Positions 22,567-30,306 of a stretch of 41,750 bases of DNA are shown in pieces. Numbering within the stretch: position 1 is the first letter of the stretch; the number at the start of each line of letters is the position of its first letter. A program made the position numbers and the translations under genes. The stretch comes from JACCUZ01 sp038246575 (GTDB taxonomy: Bacteria > Actinomycetota > Actinomycetes > JACCUZ01), in assembly GCA_038246575.1 (NCBI GenBank), contig JBBRVU010000013.1:1-41750 (forward strand), written 5' to 3'. The notes under the pieces were generated by a model. The model did no database searches, was not told the DNA's origin, and saw only the letters and a program-made list of their open reading frames with translations.

Positions 22567-23442
22567 ATGACACCCATGCCCCAGTCGACCGAAGAGCTCC
22601 TGGACCTGCTCGACCTCGAGACGATCGAGGACGGGCTGTTCCGGGGCCGCCAGCCGGAGACGTCACTGCAGCGGGTCTTCGGCGGCCAGGTCGCCAGCCA
22701 GGCGCTCGTCGCCGCCACGAGGACGGTGGAGCGGGGGCGGTTCGTGCACTCGCTGCATGCGTACTTCCTCCGGCCCGGCGACACCGCGGTGCCGATCGTC
22801 TACGACGTCGAGCGCACCCGGGACGGCCGCTCGTTCAGCACCCGCCGGGTCGTCGCGCGCCAGCACGGTCGAGCGATCTTCTACCTGTCCGCGTCCTTCC
22901 AGGTGCCCGAGGAGGGCTTCGACCACCAGGACGAGATGCCCGACGTGCCCGCGCCCGAGGAGTGCCCCGAGCTCGGCGACGTGCTGGCCCGTGTGTCGGG
23001 GCGTCCGCGCGAGGCGTGGGACCGGGAGTGGGCTGCGCTCGAGGTGCGCTACGCGGACCCGCCCCGGGCTGCGGGTGACCAGGTCGAGCCGACCGCGCGG
23101 GTGTGGCTGCGGGCCTCGAAGCCGCTACAGCCCGAAGGCGTCGAGCCGGATCCTGTGCTGCACGCCGCCGTGCTGACGTACGCCAGCGACCTCACGTTGC
23201 TCTCGGCCGCGGTCATGCCGCACGGCACCTACATCGGCGACCCGCGGTTGCAGCCCGCGTCGCTGGACCACGCCATGTGGTTCCACCGGCCGTTCCGGGC
23301 CGACGAGTGGCTGCTCTACGACCAGGCGTCGCCGTCAGCGTCTGGTGGGCGGGGACTCGCCATCGGCCGGCTCTTCACCCAGGACGGGTCGCTCGTCGTC
23401 ACCGCGGTCCAGGAGGGCCTGGTCAGACTGCGTCGGAACTGA
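22567..23442 (+). CDS. tesB: Acyl-CoA thioesterase II (TesB-like)
   Basis: This 291-residue double hot-dog thioesterase hydrolyses acyl-CoA to free fatty acid and CoA in the cytosol. The first half shows RVFGGQVASQALVAA, VHSLHAYFLRPGD and RTRDGRSFSTRRVVARQ; the second shows LTYASDLTLLSAAVMPHG and SLDHAMWFHRPFRADEWLLYDQ, including the catalytic Asp of the DHAMWFH block. The length matches the TesB family (about 285-290). ATG 22567 is followed by a second in-frame ATG three codons later (MTPMPQS); either could be used. The last 108 bases overlap, tail to tail, the MFS-cNMP gene on the other strand. Confidence 0.93.
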   Translation: MTPMPQSTEELLDLLDLETIEDGLFRGRQPETSLQRVFGGQVASQALVAATRTVERGRFVHSLHAYFLRPGDTAVPIVYDVERTRDGRSFSTRRVVARQHGRAIFYLSASFQVPEEGFDHQDEMPDVPAPEECPELGDVLARVSGRPREAWDREWAALEVRYADPPRAAGDQVEPTARVWLRASKPLQPEGVEPDPVLHAAVLTYASDLTLLSAAVMPHGTYIGDPRLQPASLDHAMWFHRPFRADEWLLYDQASPSASGGRGLAIGRLFTQDGSLVVTAVQEGLVRLRRN

Positions 23443-25143
23443 CGCCGGGGCAGCGTGGCGGGACTGGGACCGCCGGATCGGGTGGGTCCGGGCCAGCCGG
23501 CTGCTGGCGCCCTCCAGCAACGAGGTCGACGCGGGTGCGTCGGCCAGGGCGGCGAGGAAGTCCTCGCCGCTGATGCGCAGCACCCGGCTCTCGCGGGTGC
23601 TCTCGACGGTGGCCGTCCGCGGGATCTGCTCCAGCAGGCCGATCTCGCCGAAGTACGCACCCGCGTGCATCGCGGGCAGCGCCTTCTCGACGCCGGTGCC
23701 GCCGTGGGCCCGCACCGACATCTCGCCGTCGAGCAGCACGTAGAAGGCATCTGCCTCGTCACCTTCTCGGATGACCGTGGTCCCGGCCGGCACTGCCGAC
23801 TCCTCCGTGTTCTTGGCCAGCCGCTCCAGCACGGTGCGCGAGGCCTCCTGCAGGATGCCCAGCTCCCGCAGCGCCAGGATTCGCGGTTCCAGCACTGCGA
23901 TGCTTGCGACGTTGGCGTCGTCCATCTTGCTCAGGGCCGGCCAGCCCAGCAGGCACAGCGCGGGCAGCGCGGCACCGGCGAACCACAGGCTCGCGTCCAG
24001 TCCGAACCCGGCGATGACCTGCGGGGTGACCAACGCCCCGAGCGAGATCGCCAGCAGCACGCCGGTGAAGAACGCGCCGAACACCCGCGCCAGCAGCTCC
24101 TCGGGCAGGGACCGCTGCAGCGCGGTGATGGCCAGCACGTCCACCACCAGGGTGCCGGCGCCACGAACGCCCTGGATCGCGAACGCGGCAGCGGGGTTGT
24201 CGACGACGAGGAAGAGCAGGGTGGGCAGGCAGTAGACCGCCATCCCGGCGAGGATCACCGTGCCCAGCCGGGGCCAGGACGCGAGACGGTTGACCAGACC
24301 CGCGGCCGCCACGCCACCGACGCCCAGGCCGGCGAGCAGGTAGCCGAAGCCGTCCGGCCCGGTGCCCAGGCGCTCGTCGGAGAGCACGACGAACTGCACG
24401 GTGTCCACGCCGTAGACGAAGCTGGCGATGACGCTGTAGGCGACGAGAACCACCGCGGTGCGTGACGAGCCGATGGCGCGCACCCCGACGAGCATCTGCT
24501 TGAGGGGCCCGGCCGACCCGCCCTCGGTGACGTCGACGGGCCTGCTGCGGATCGACATCCGCGAGATGACCAGGGCGGACACCGCGAAGGTCGCCGCGTT
24601 GACCCCGAAGGCCAGGGCGGGGGGCCCGACCAGGAGCAGCGCCGCGCCCAGGACCGGACCGGCGATCACGGCGACGTTGCCGACGGTGTTCCGCAGCGTG
24701 TTGGCGGCCGCCAGGTCGCTCTCCGGCACCGTGGCCGGGGTGACTGCGGCCACCGCGGGCTCATAGACGGTGCCGGCGATCGAGGTCATCCCGGCCAGCA
24801 CGATCGCCAGCACGACCGAGCCCTCGACCGCTGCTACGACGGTCAGCGCGGCCATGAACGCGGTGCTGACCCAGTCCAGGTTGGCCATCAGCCTGATGCG
24901 CTCGAACCGCTCGGCGAGCACGCCGCCGTACGCCCCGAGGACCAGTGCCGGGACGAACCGCCCGATGGTCGCCGCACCCACCCACGCCGGTGAGCCGGTC
25001 TGCTGGAAGACGAAGACGGCGAGCGCGACGTTGTAGGCCCAGGACCCCGCAGCGGAGGTGGCGAACGAGATCATCATCAGCCGGAAGTCGCGGTGCTTGA
25101 GCGGTGCCGTCAGTCGTCCGCGTTGCTTGCGATGGGTTGCCAT
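23335..25143 (-). CDS. MFS transporter fused to a C-terminal cyclic-nucleotide-binding domain
   Basis: This is a 602-residue protein. Residues about 15-420 form a 12-span major facilitator (LTAPLKHRDFRLMMISFATSAAGSWAYNVALAVFV; GAYGGVLAERFERIRL between spans 2 and 3), of the EntS/DUF894 type. After a helical linker, residues about 470-575 are a cNMP-binding domain (VPAGTTVIREGDEADAFYVLLDGEMSVRA, then the phosphate-binding cassette AYFGEIGLLEQIPRTATV). The cassette keeps the Gly-Glu and Arg-Thr-Ala residues that contact the nucleotide, so binding is plausible. Transport may thus be gated by cAMP or a similar molecule; this is inference. I chose ATG 25143; GTG 25164 would add 7 residues. The last 25 residues are low-complexity and overlap the TesB gene. 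Confidence 0.9.
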   Translation of the reverse strand: MATHRKQRGRLTAPLKHRDFRLMMISFATSAAGSWAYNVALAVFVFQQTGSPAWVGAATIGRFVPALVLGAYGGVLAERFERIRLMANLDWVSTAFMAALTVVAAVEGSVVLAIVLAGMTSIAGTVYEPAVAAVTPATVPESDLAAANTLRNTVGNVAVIAGPVLGAALLLVGPPALAFGVNAATFAVSALVISRMSIRSRPVDVTEGGSAGPLKQMLVGVRAIGSSRTAVVLVAYSVIASFVYGVDTVQFVVLSDERLGTGPDGFGYLLAGLGVGGVAAAGLVNRLASWPRLGTVILAGMAVYCLPTLLFLVVDNPAAAFAIQGVRGAGTLVVDVLAITALQRSLPEELLARVFGAFFTGVLLAISLGALVTPQVIAGFGLDASLWFAGAALPALCLLGWPALSKMDDANVASIAVLEPRILALRELGILQEASRTVLERLAKNTEESAVPAGTTVIREGDEADAFYVLLDGEMSVRAHGGTGVEKALPAMHAGAYFGEIGLLEQIPRTATVESTRESRVLRISGEDFLAALADAPASTSLLEGASSRLARTHPIRRSQSRHAAPASVPTQSDQALLDRGDDERPVLGEEPADGESPPTRR

Positions 25144-25277
25144 CCGGCGCCTGCCCTTGTTCACCCGAACTGACCGACGGCGGTCACCGTAGTGCCAACC
25201 GGGTGGGGTCGGATACGGCTCGCGTGCACAGCCTGCGGCGCGGTGTGCGCTGCTACGGTGCGCGCCGTGACCCGCCG

Positions 25278-26111
25278 GTGAGGATCGAGCTACTCGGCGT
25301 CCGCGGCTCGACCGCAGCACCCGGACCAGACTTCGTGCGGTACGGCGGGCACACGTCGTGCATCGCGGTGTACCGGGGCGGGGCAGAGCGACCGAGCCTG
25401 GTGCTCGACGCGGGCACAGGCCTGCGGACTCTCACCGCCCGCCTCGGCGGACGCGCGTACGACGGGGCGATCGTGCTCAGCCACCTGCACTGGGACCACG
25501 TGCAGGGGCTGCCGTTCTTCGCGGCCGGCGACCGGGACGACGCGCGCGTCGACCTGTACCTGCCCAGCCAGGGCGACCGCTCCGGCCGGGACCTGCTCGC
25601 CCAGACCCTGTCGCCACCGGCGTTCCCGATCACCCCCGAAGGACTGCGGGGGCGGTGGGGGTTTCACGCTATGGCGGATGGCAGCCACCCGGTCGAGGGC
25701 TTCCAGGTGACCGCCGTCGACATCGAGCACAAAGGCGGCCGGACGTACGCGCTGCGGGTCGACGACGGGACCGGGTCGCTGGCCTACCTGCCCGACCACG
25801 CCCCGTCCGCAGGCTGCTCGCCCGAGCTGATCGAGCTGCTCACCGGCGTGGACCTGCTGGTCCACGACGCGCAGTTCATCGACGCCGAGGGCGCCGTCGC
25901 GGTCGCGTACGGTCACGCGACCGTCCGCGAGGCGATCGCGTTGGCCCAGCAGTGCTCCGTCGGCGCGCTGGTGCTCTTCCACCACTCGCCGGTGCGCTCG
26001 GACGCGGCGCTGGACGAGATCGCCGGCTGGGCACCGGAGATGGCAGGCGACCTGCCCGTGGTCGTGGCGCGGGAGGGGGCGGTGCTCGAGGTAGGGCGCG
26101 GGGGCGCCTAG
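25278..26111 (+). CDS. MBL-fold metallo-hydrolase
   Basis: This 277-residue protein has the metallo-beta-lactamase metal motif SHLHWDHVQG (His 69, His 71, Asp 73, His 74), the opening RIELLGVRGSTAAPGPDFVRYGGHTSC, a later HDAQF with a bridging Asp, and YGHATVREAIALAQQC. The GVRGS-x-P-x6-GG-x-T start resembles phosphodiesterase-like members (RNase Z/PhnP relatives, 3',5'-cyclic phosphodiesterases), so a phosphodiester substrate is likely but unproven. GTG 25278 is the first start compatible with a TACGGT -10 at 25254. It is divergent from the MFS-cNMP gene; a link between a cyclic-nucleotide sensor and a possible phosphodiesterase is tempting but speculative. Confidence 0.85.
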   Translation: MRIELLGVRGSTAAPGPDFVRYGGHTSCIAVYRGGAERPSLVLDAGTGLRTLTARLGGRAYDGAIVLSHLHWDHVQGLPFFAAGDRDDARVDLYLPSQGDRSGRDLLAQTLSPPAFPITPEGLRGRWGFHAMADGSHPVEGFQVTAVDIEHKGGRTYALRVDDGTGSLAYLPDHAPSAGCSPELIELLTGVDLLVHDAQFIDAEGAVAVAYGHATVREAIALAQQCSVGALVLFHHSPVRSDAALDEIAGWAPEMAGDLPVVVAREGAVLEVGRGGA

Positions 26112-26163
26112 TCCGCCCGCTGGCGGGGGACCGCACCGGGAGTGGAGCGCCGGTCCGACTGGA

Positions 26164-26184
26164 GGTCGCGTCATGACCGCGACC
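26164..26184. repeat. 7-bp inverted repeat, loop 7 nt
   Basis: GGTCGCG (26164-26170) pairs with CGCGACC (26178-26184). It lies 52 bases after the MBL hydrolase stop and may act in termination or as an operator of the downstream gene. Confidence 0.4.
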
Positions 26185-26218
26185 GACGAGCGCATCCGCT
26201 GGCCTCGCTCTCCGTGGC

Positions 26219-26258
26219 GGGACCCCTGCAGTGCCACTCGGCGGAGTCTAGGGGTCCC
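26219..26258. repeat. 8-bp inverted repeat with inner stem
   Basis: GGGACCCC (26219-26226) pairs with GGGGTCCC (26251-26258); inside it ACTC (26236-26239) pairs with GAGT (26244-26247). The structure occupies the gap before the gene at 26318 and is a candidate terminator or leader structure. Confidence 0.45.
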
Positions 26259-26317
26259 TACATCTGGTGCCGGGACCTTCGGGGAGGCATCCTGGTGGCC
26301 TGAGGAGGTGCGCCGAG

Positions 26318-26692
26318 ATGGTCTGGATCACGATCGCCGGCGCCTCGATCGTCCTGCTGACCGCCGGGCTGCTCGGTCACCTGGACCGGCCCTTCGAGGC
26401 GCTGGCTGCGCTGTGGCGTCGGGCGCGCCCCCGTCCGGCGGTTCCGGACACCATGGCGGTCGAGACACTTGTCGCCGACCTGCGCCGGCTCGCCGACCTG
26501 CTCGAGCTGACCTATCGGACCGAGGAACCGGCGAAGATGGCCCGGCTGACAGCCGTCGCGCTCGCCTACGACTACGTGCTGGTCTCCGCGTGCCGCACCC
26601 TCGAGCTGCCGCAGCCGGAGCACCTGCCCATGGACCCGTTCGAGCGGTTGCAGACGGAGGCGGCATTGGCCCGCAGCGGCCTGGACTGGTAG
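26318..26692 (+). CDS. Conserved-looking membrane-anchored protein, unknown function
   Basis: This 124-residue protein starts MVWITIAGASIVLLTAGLLGHL, a single N-terminal membrane segment, followed by a cytosolic helical part with ETLVADLRRLADLLELTYRTEEPAKMARLTAVALAYDYVLVSACRTLELP. I do not recognise a family. ATG 26318 has a very good ribosome-binding site, GAGGAGG, at 9 nt. GC-rich third positions support coding. It is 39 bases before the FUSC-like gene in the same direction, so the two may be co-transcribed. Confidence 0.75.
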   Translation: MVWITIAGASIVLLTAGLLGHLDRPFEALAALWRRARPRPAVPDTMAVETLVADLRRLADLLELTYRTEEPAKMARLTAVALAYDYVLVSACRTLELPQPEHLPMDPFERLQTEAALARSGLDW

Positions 26693-26731
26693 CCCGCGGG
26701 CACTGGTCGGGCCACATGGAAGGGTGTGCCC

Positions 26732-27955
26732 GTGCGGGTGCCCGCTGTGCTCACGACGCCGGACGGCCGGGTCCGGCTGCGCGGGGTCCGTACGTTCAAG
26801 GCCACCACGGCAGCGGTGCTGTCCTACGTCGCCGCCACCCCCCTCTCGGACAACCCGCGACCCGTCCTGGCGCCGCTGACCGCGCTCCTGGTCGTCCAGC
26901 TGACGTTGTACGAGACGCTGAGCTCGGGCCTGCGCCGGGTGGTCAGCGTCGTCGCCGGCGTCCTGGTGGCGGTCGCCGTCTCCTCGTTCATCGGGCTGAC
27001 CTGGTGGAGCCTCGGGATCGCGGTGGCCGGCTCGCTCGTGCTCGGCCGGGCGCTGCGGCTGCGGGCCGAGGTCACCGAGGTGCCGATCAGCGCCATGCTC
27101 GTGCTCGCCGTCGGCGGCGCCGAGACCGCGGCGCAGGGCCGGGTGCTCGAGACCGTGGTGGGGGCTGTCGTCGGCGTGTTCGTCGGCGCCGTCGTGGCAC
27201 CGCCGCTGTACGTGCGGCCGGCCACCGACGCGGTCCAGGACCTGGCCCGGGTCGCGGCACGAGTGCTGCGCCAGGTGTCGGAGGAGGTCCGCGAGGAGTA
27301 CTCCGCCGAACAGACCGAGGGCTGGCTCGACGCCGCCCGCAGGATCGGTCGGGACGTGCTGCGCGCCGACCGGGAGCTGGGCCGGGCCGAGGCCAGCCTG
27401 CGGCTCAACCCCCGGGCTCGGCGACGACCGCATGCGGCGGTCAGCCTGCGGTCCGGGCTGGAGGCACTCGAACGTGCGTCGGTCTCGCTGCGCGGGGTGT
27501 GCCGGTCGCTGTCCGACCTGTCCCGGGGGTCGGGGCCCGAGACCGTCTACGGCGAGGACGTCCGGGCCGCGCTCTCCGACCTGCTCGGGGACGTGGCCGA
27601 CACCGTGGAGTCCTACGGCGCGCTGATCGGGTCGGAGGCCGCCGGGGGAGGTCCGGGTGACCAGCGGCTGCGCGACTCGCTGAGCCAGGCGTGGCGGACC
27701 CGGGACCTGCTGGCGGACCTGCTGCGCCGCGAGGAGCGGCTGCGCCAGGACCAGTGGTCGATGCACGGCGCGCTCACCTCGCATGTCGACCGCCTCTTGC
27801 GCGACCTCGACAGCGACGCCCGAGCCGAGCTGCGCGCGTCGTGGCCGCAGCGCCCGGCGCCGCTGACCGCTCCGATGCAGACAGCGCTGGCCCGACCCGT
27901 GCAACGGGCCAGGTCGCGATGGGGCCGGCCCCCGCGCCGGGCGGACCGCAGCTGA
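26732..27955 (+). CDS. FUSC-like / aromatic acid exporter family membrane protein
   Basis: This 407-residue protein (from GTG 26732) has an N-terminal hydrophobic half with about six short spans (residues about 22-165; RTFKATTAAVLSYVAATPL, PRPVLAPLTALLVVQLTLYETLSSGLRRVV), the pattern of the FUSC/ArAE family. A long cytosolic helical half follows (about 170-390). The family includes exporters of aromatic carboxylic acids such as p-hydroxybenzoate; here the substrate is unknown. GGAAGGG lies 7 nt before GTG 26732, so I prefer it over GTG 26726. The gene converges with the HelD-like gene, leaving 4 bases between stops. Confidence 0.82.
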   Translation: MRVPAVLTTPDGRVRLRGVRTFKATTAAVLSYVAATPLSDNPRPVLAPLTALLVVQLTLYETLSSGLRRVVSVVAGVLVAVAVSSFIGLTWWSLGIAVAGSLVLGRALRLRAEVTEVPISAMLVLAVGGAETAAQGRVLETVVGAVVGVFVGAVVAPPLYVRPATDAVQDLARVAARVLRQVSEEVREEYSAEQTEGWLDAARRIGRDVLRADRELGRAEASLRLNPRARRRPHAAVSLRSGLEALERASVSLRGVCRSLSDLSRGSGPETVYGEDVRAALSDLLGDVADTVESYGALIGSEAAGGGPGDQRLRDSLSQAWRTRDLLADLLRREERLRQDQWSMHGALTSHVDRLLRDLDSDARAELRASWPQRPAPLTAPMQTALARPVQRARSRWGRPPRRADRS

Positions 27956-27959
27956 CGCC

Positions 27960-30227
27960 TCACTCCGTCGCCATGGCCTCCATGCCCGCGGGCAGGTCCT
28001 GGGAGTGCAGCACCAGCAGCCGTCGGGTCGGCCGGGTGAGGGCGACGTAGAGGTCGTTCGCGCCGCGCGCCGATGCGCTGAGCAGCCGGGCCGGCTCGAC
28101 GACGACGACGACGTCGAACTCCAGCCCCTTGATCGACGTGACCGGCAGCACGGACACCGGGCTGTCCAGCGTGGTGCGCCCTTCGCCGACGGTGTCCGGC
28201 GGCAGCTGGTCACCGAGCAGCGACCTCAGCCGGCTGTCGGCTCCGTCCGCGGTCACGACCGCGAGCCGCCCGCCGGCGAGTGACGCGAGCTCGGCGCGGA
28301 CGGCGGTCACGACTGAACCGTCGAGCTCGGCCGGCATGACCCGACGCGCGACCGGCGGGTCATCGCCCTCGCGTACCGACTCGGGGGTCGGCGCCACCAC
28401 TCCCGCTGCGGCCAGCATCGAGGACGCGAGCCGCATCACCTGCGCCGGTGTCCGGTAGTTCACGCTGAGCTCCTCGGCGCGCCAGCGCCCGGCCGCGAAC
28501 GGGTCGAGGGCCTGCGCCCACGAGCTTGCTCCGGCGGCGGAGCCGACCTGGGCCACGTCGCCGACCAGCGTCATCGACCTGGTGGGACACCGGCGGACCA
28601 GCAGCCGCCACATCATCGGCGAGAGCTCCTGCGCCTCGTCGACGACGAGGTGGCCGTAGGTCCACGTCCGGTCGCCCTCGGCCCGTTCGGCCACGGTCAG
28701 CGTCGGCCCGGTCTGGGCGAAGCGGTCGGCCAGGTTCTCGGCCGTCACCAGGCCACCGCCGCCACCGAGGGAGAGCGCCGACCGGGCGTACTCCAGCTCG
28801 GACTCGCGTGCGGCACGGGATGCTTGCGCGGCGAGCCGGTCGGCCGTGTCGTCCTCGCCGAGCAGGTCGGCGGCCTCGTCGAGGAGCGGCACGTCCGGCA
28901 CCGTCCACAACGCGTCCCGGTCGCGGAGCAGCAGCCTGCGCTCCCGCCGGCTGAGGTCCGGGGCAGCCCGGGCCAGCCGGTCTGGGTCGGCGAACAGGTC
29001 GGCCACGACCTGGCCCGCGGTCAACGGCATCCAGGCCAGGTTGAGCTCGCGGCGGACGTCCTTGCTGTCGCGCAGCTCGGCGATCAGGTCGTCGCGGATG
29101 CCGTCGCTCGCCTCACTGCGATGGGCCCGCGCCAGCTCGTCGGCAAGCTGTTCGAGCAGGTCGCGCAGGAAGCCCTCGCGGGCCCGGTTGTGCGGCCGGC
29201 GGGTGCGCCGGGCTCGCGACCGGGCGGCGGCCACCACCTCGGGGCGCAGCTCGATGACGGCGCCGTCGACCCGGAGGTGGCGGGGCTCCTCCGGGACACG
29301 TTGCCGGTCGTGCACCGCTCGCTCGATGACCCTCGCCATCCGGGCATCGCCCTTGAGGGCCGCCACCTCCGAGCGGGGCTCATCGGCGGCGCTGAGACCC
29401 GGGTAGAGGTCCGCCGTCGTCGACAGGACGACCCCGGTCTCACCCAGGGACGGGAGCACTTGCTCGATGTAGCGCAGGAACAGCGCGTTCGGGCCGACCA
29501 GCAGCACTCCGTTGCGCGCGAAGCGCTCGCGGTGGGTGTAGAGCAGGTACGCGGCCCGGTGCAGAGCGACTGCCGTCTTGCCGGTCCCCGGCCCGCCCTG
29601 CACGACTAGGATGCCGGTCACCTCGCTGCGGATGACCCGGTCCTGCTCGGCCTGGATGGTCGCGACGATGTCGCCCATCCGGCCGGTGCGGGCGGCGCCG
29701 ACAGCGGCCATCAGAACGCCTTCGCCGGCCAGGCTGGAGTGCTCGTCCGCCGACATGGCGTCGAGGTCGAGAACCTCGTCCTCCACGCCGGTGACGGTGC
29801 GACCGCGGGTCGCAAGGTGCCGACGGCGTACGACGTCCTGCGGGTTGGCTGCCGTCGCCTGGTAGAAGGTGCGCGACGCCGGGGCGCGCCAGTCGACCAG
29901 GAGCTGACGCTGCTCGGGGTCGGAGAGCCCTATGCGCCCGATGTAGCGCCGCTCGCCGCTGGTGAGGTCCATCCGGCCGAAGGCCAACCGGTCCTCCACG
30001 GCTTCCAGCTGGGCCAGCCGATGCTCGTGCAGGGTCGCGAACGCGTCGCGCTCGGAGCGGTTCTGCGGGGTCCCGCTCGGGCCGGCCCGGCGCACGGCGG
30101 CAAGGTCCTCGGCCGTCCGGGCGCGCAGCTGGTCCAGGCGTGCGTACAGCGAATCGACGTAGGACTGCTCGCGTCGAACTTCGGCGTCCTCGCTCAGTGG
30201 ACCCTCCCCAGGGAAACGACCGTCCAT
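27960..30227 (-). CDS. HelD-like UvrD/Rep-family helicase
   Basis: This 755-residue superfamily 1 protein has Walker A QGGPGTGKTAVALHRAAYLLY (GGPGTGKT at 211-218), Walker B VVDEAQELSPMMWRLL, ELSVNYRTPAQVM (motif IV/V region) and the C-terminal VALTRPTRRLLVL. The N-terminal 80 residues form an antiparallel coiled coil (EQSYVDSLYARLDQLRARTAEDL), as in HelD. Mycobacterial and Streptomyces HelD bind RNA polymerase, clear nucleic acid from it and can lower rifampicin sensitivity; that role is inferred for this copy. An insertion rich in Arg/Ala separates the helicase halves. I prefer ATG 30227 to GTG 30266 because the coiled coil follows directly; both are possible. Confidence 0.88.
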   Translation of the reverse strand: MDGRFPGEGPLSEDAEVRREQSYVDSLYARLDQLRARTAEDLAAVRRAGPSGTPQNRSERDAFATLHEHRLAQLEAVEDRLAFGRMDLTSGERRYIGRIGLSDPEQRQLLVDWRAPASRTFYQATAANPQDVVRRRHLATRGRTVTGVEDEVLDLDAMSADEHSSLAGEGVLMAAVGAARTGRMGDIVATIQAEQDRVIRSEVTGILVVQGGPGTGKTAVALHRAAYLLYTHRERFARNGVLLVGPNALFLRYIEQVLPSLGETGVVLSTTADLYPGLSAADEPRSEVAALKGDARMARVIERAVHDRQRVPEEPRHLRVDGAVIELRPEVVAAARSRARRTRRPHNRAREGFLRDLLEQLADELARAHRSEASDGIRDDLIAELRDSKDVRRELNLAWMPLTAGQVVADLFADPDRLARAAPDLSRRERRLLLRDRDALWTVPDVPLLDEAADLLGEDDTADRLAAQASRAARESELEYARSALSLGGGGGLVTAENLADRFAQTGPTLTVAERAEGDRTWTYGHLVVDEAQELSPMMWRLLVRRCPTRSMTLVGDVAQVGSAAGASSWAQALDPFAAGRWRAEELSVNYRTPAQVMRLASSMLAAAGVVAPTPESVREGDDPPVARRVMPAELDGSVVTAVRAELASLAGGRLAVVTADGADSRLRSLLGDQLPPDTVGEGRTTLDSPVSVLPVTSIKGLEFDVVVVVEPARLLSASARGANDLYVALTRPTRRLLVLHSQDLPAGMEAMATE

Positions 30228-30306
30228 TATGTCCCGACGCCTCGGCCCTGGTCGCGGCGGATCCACGGATCGGGACCGGGCGGCCGGTGGGTGGCCGGCT
30301 CGTGGC

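Noticed and set aside
26173..26317. An ATG at 26173 with a good GGAGG ribosome-binding site.
   Set aside because: The frame runs out of phase through the genes at 26318 and 26732 and its product has no recognisable domain; the ribosome-binding site lies in a hairpin arm.
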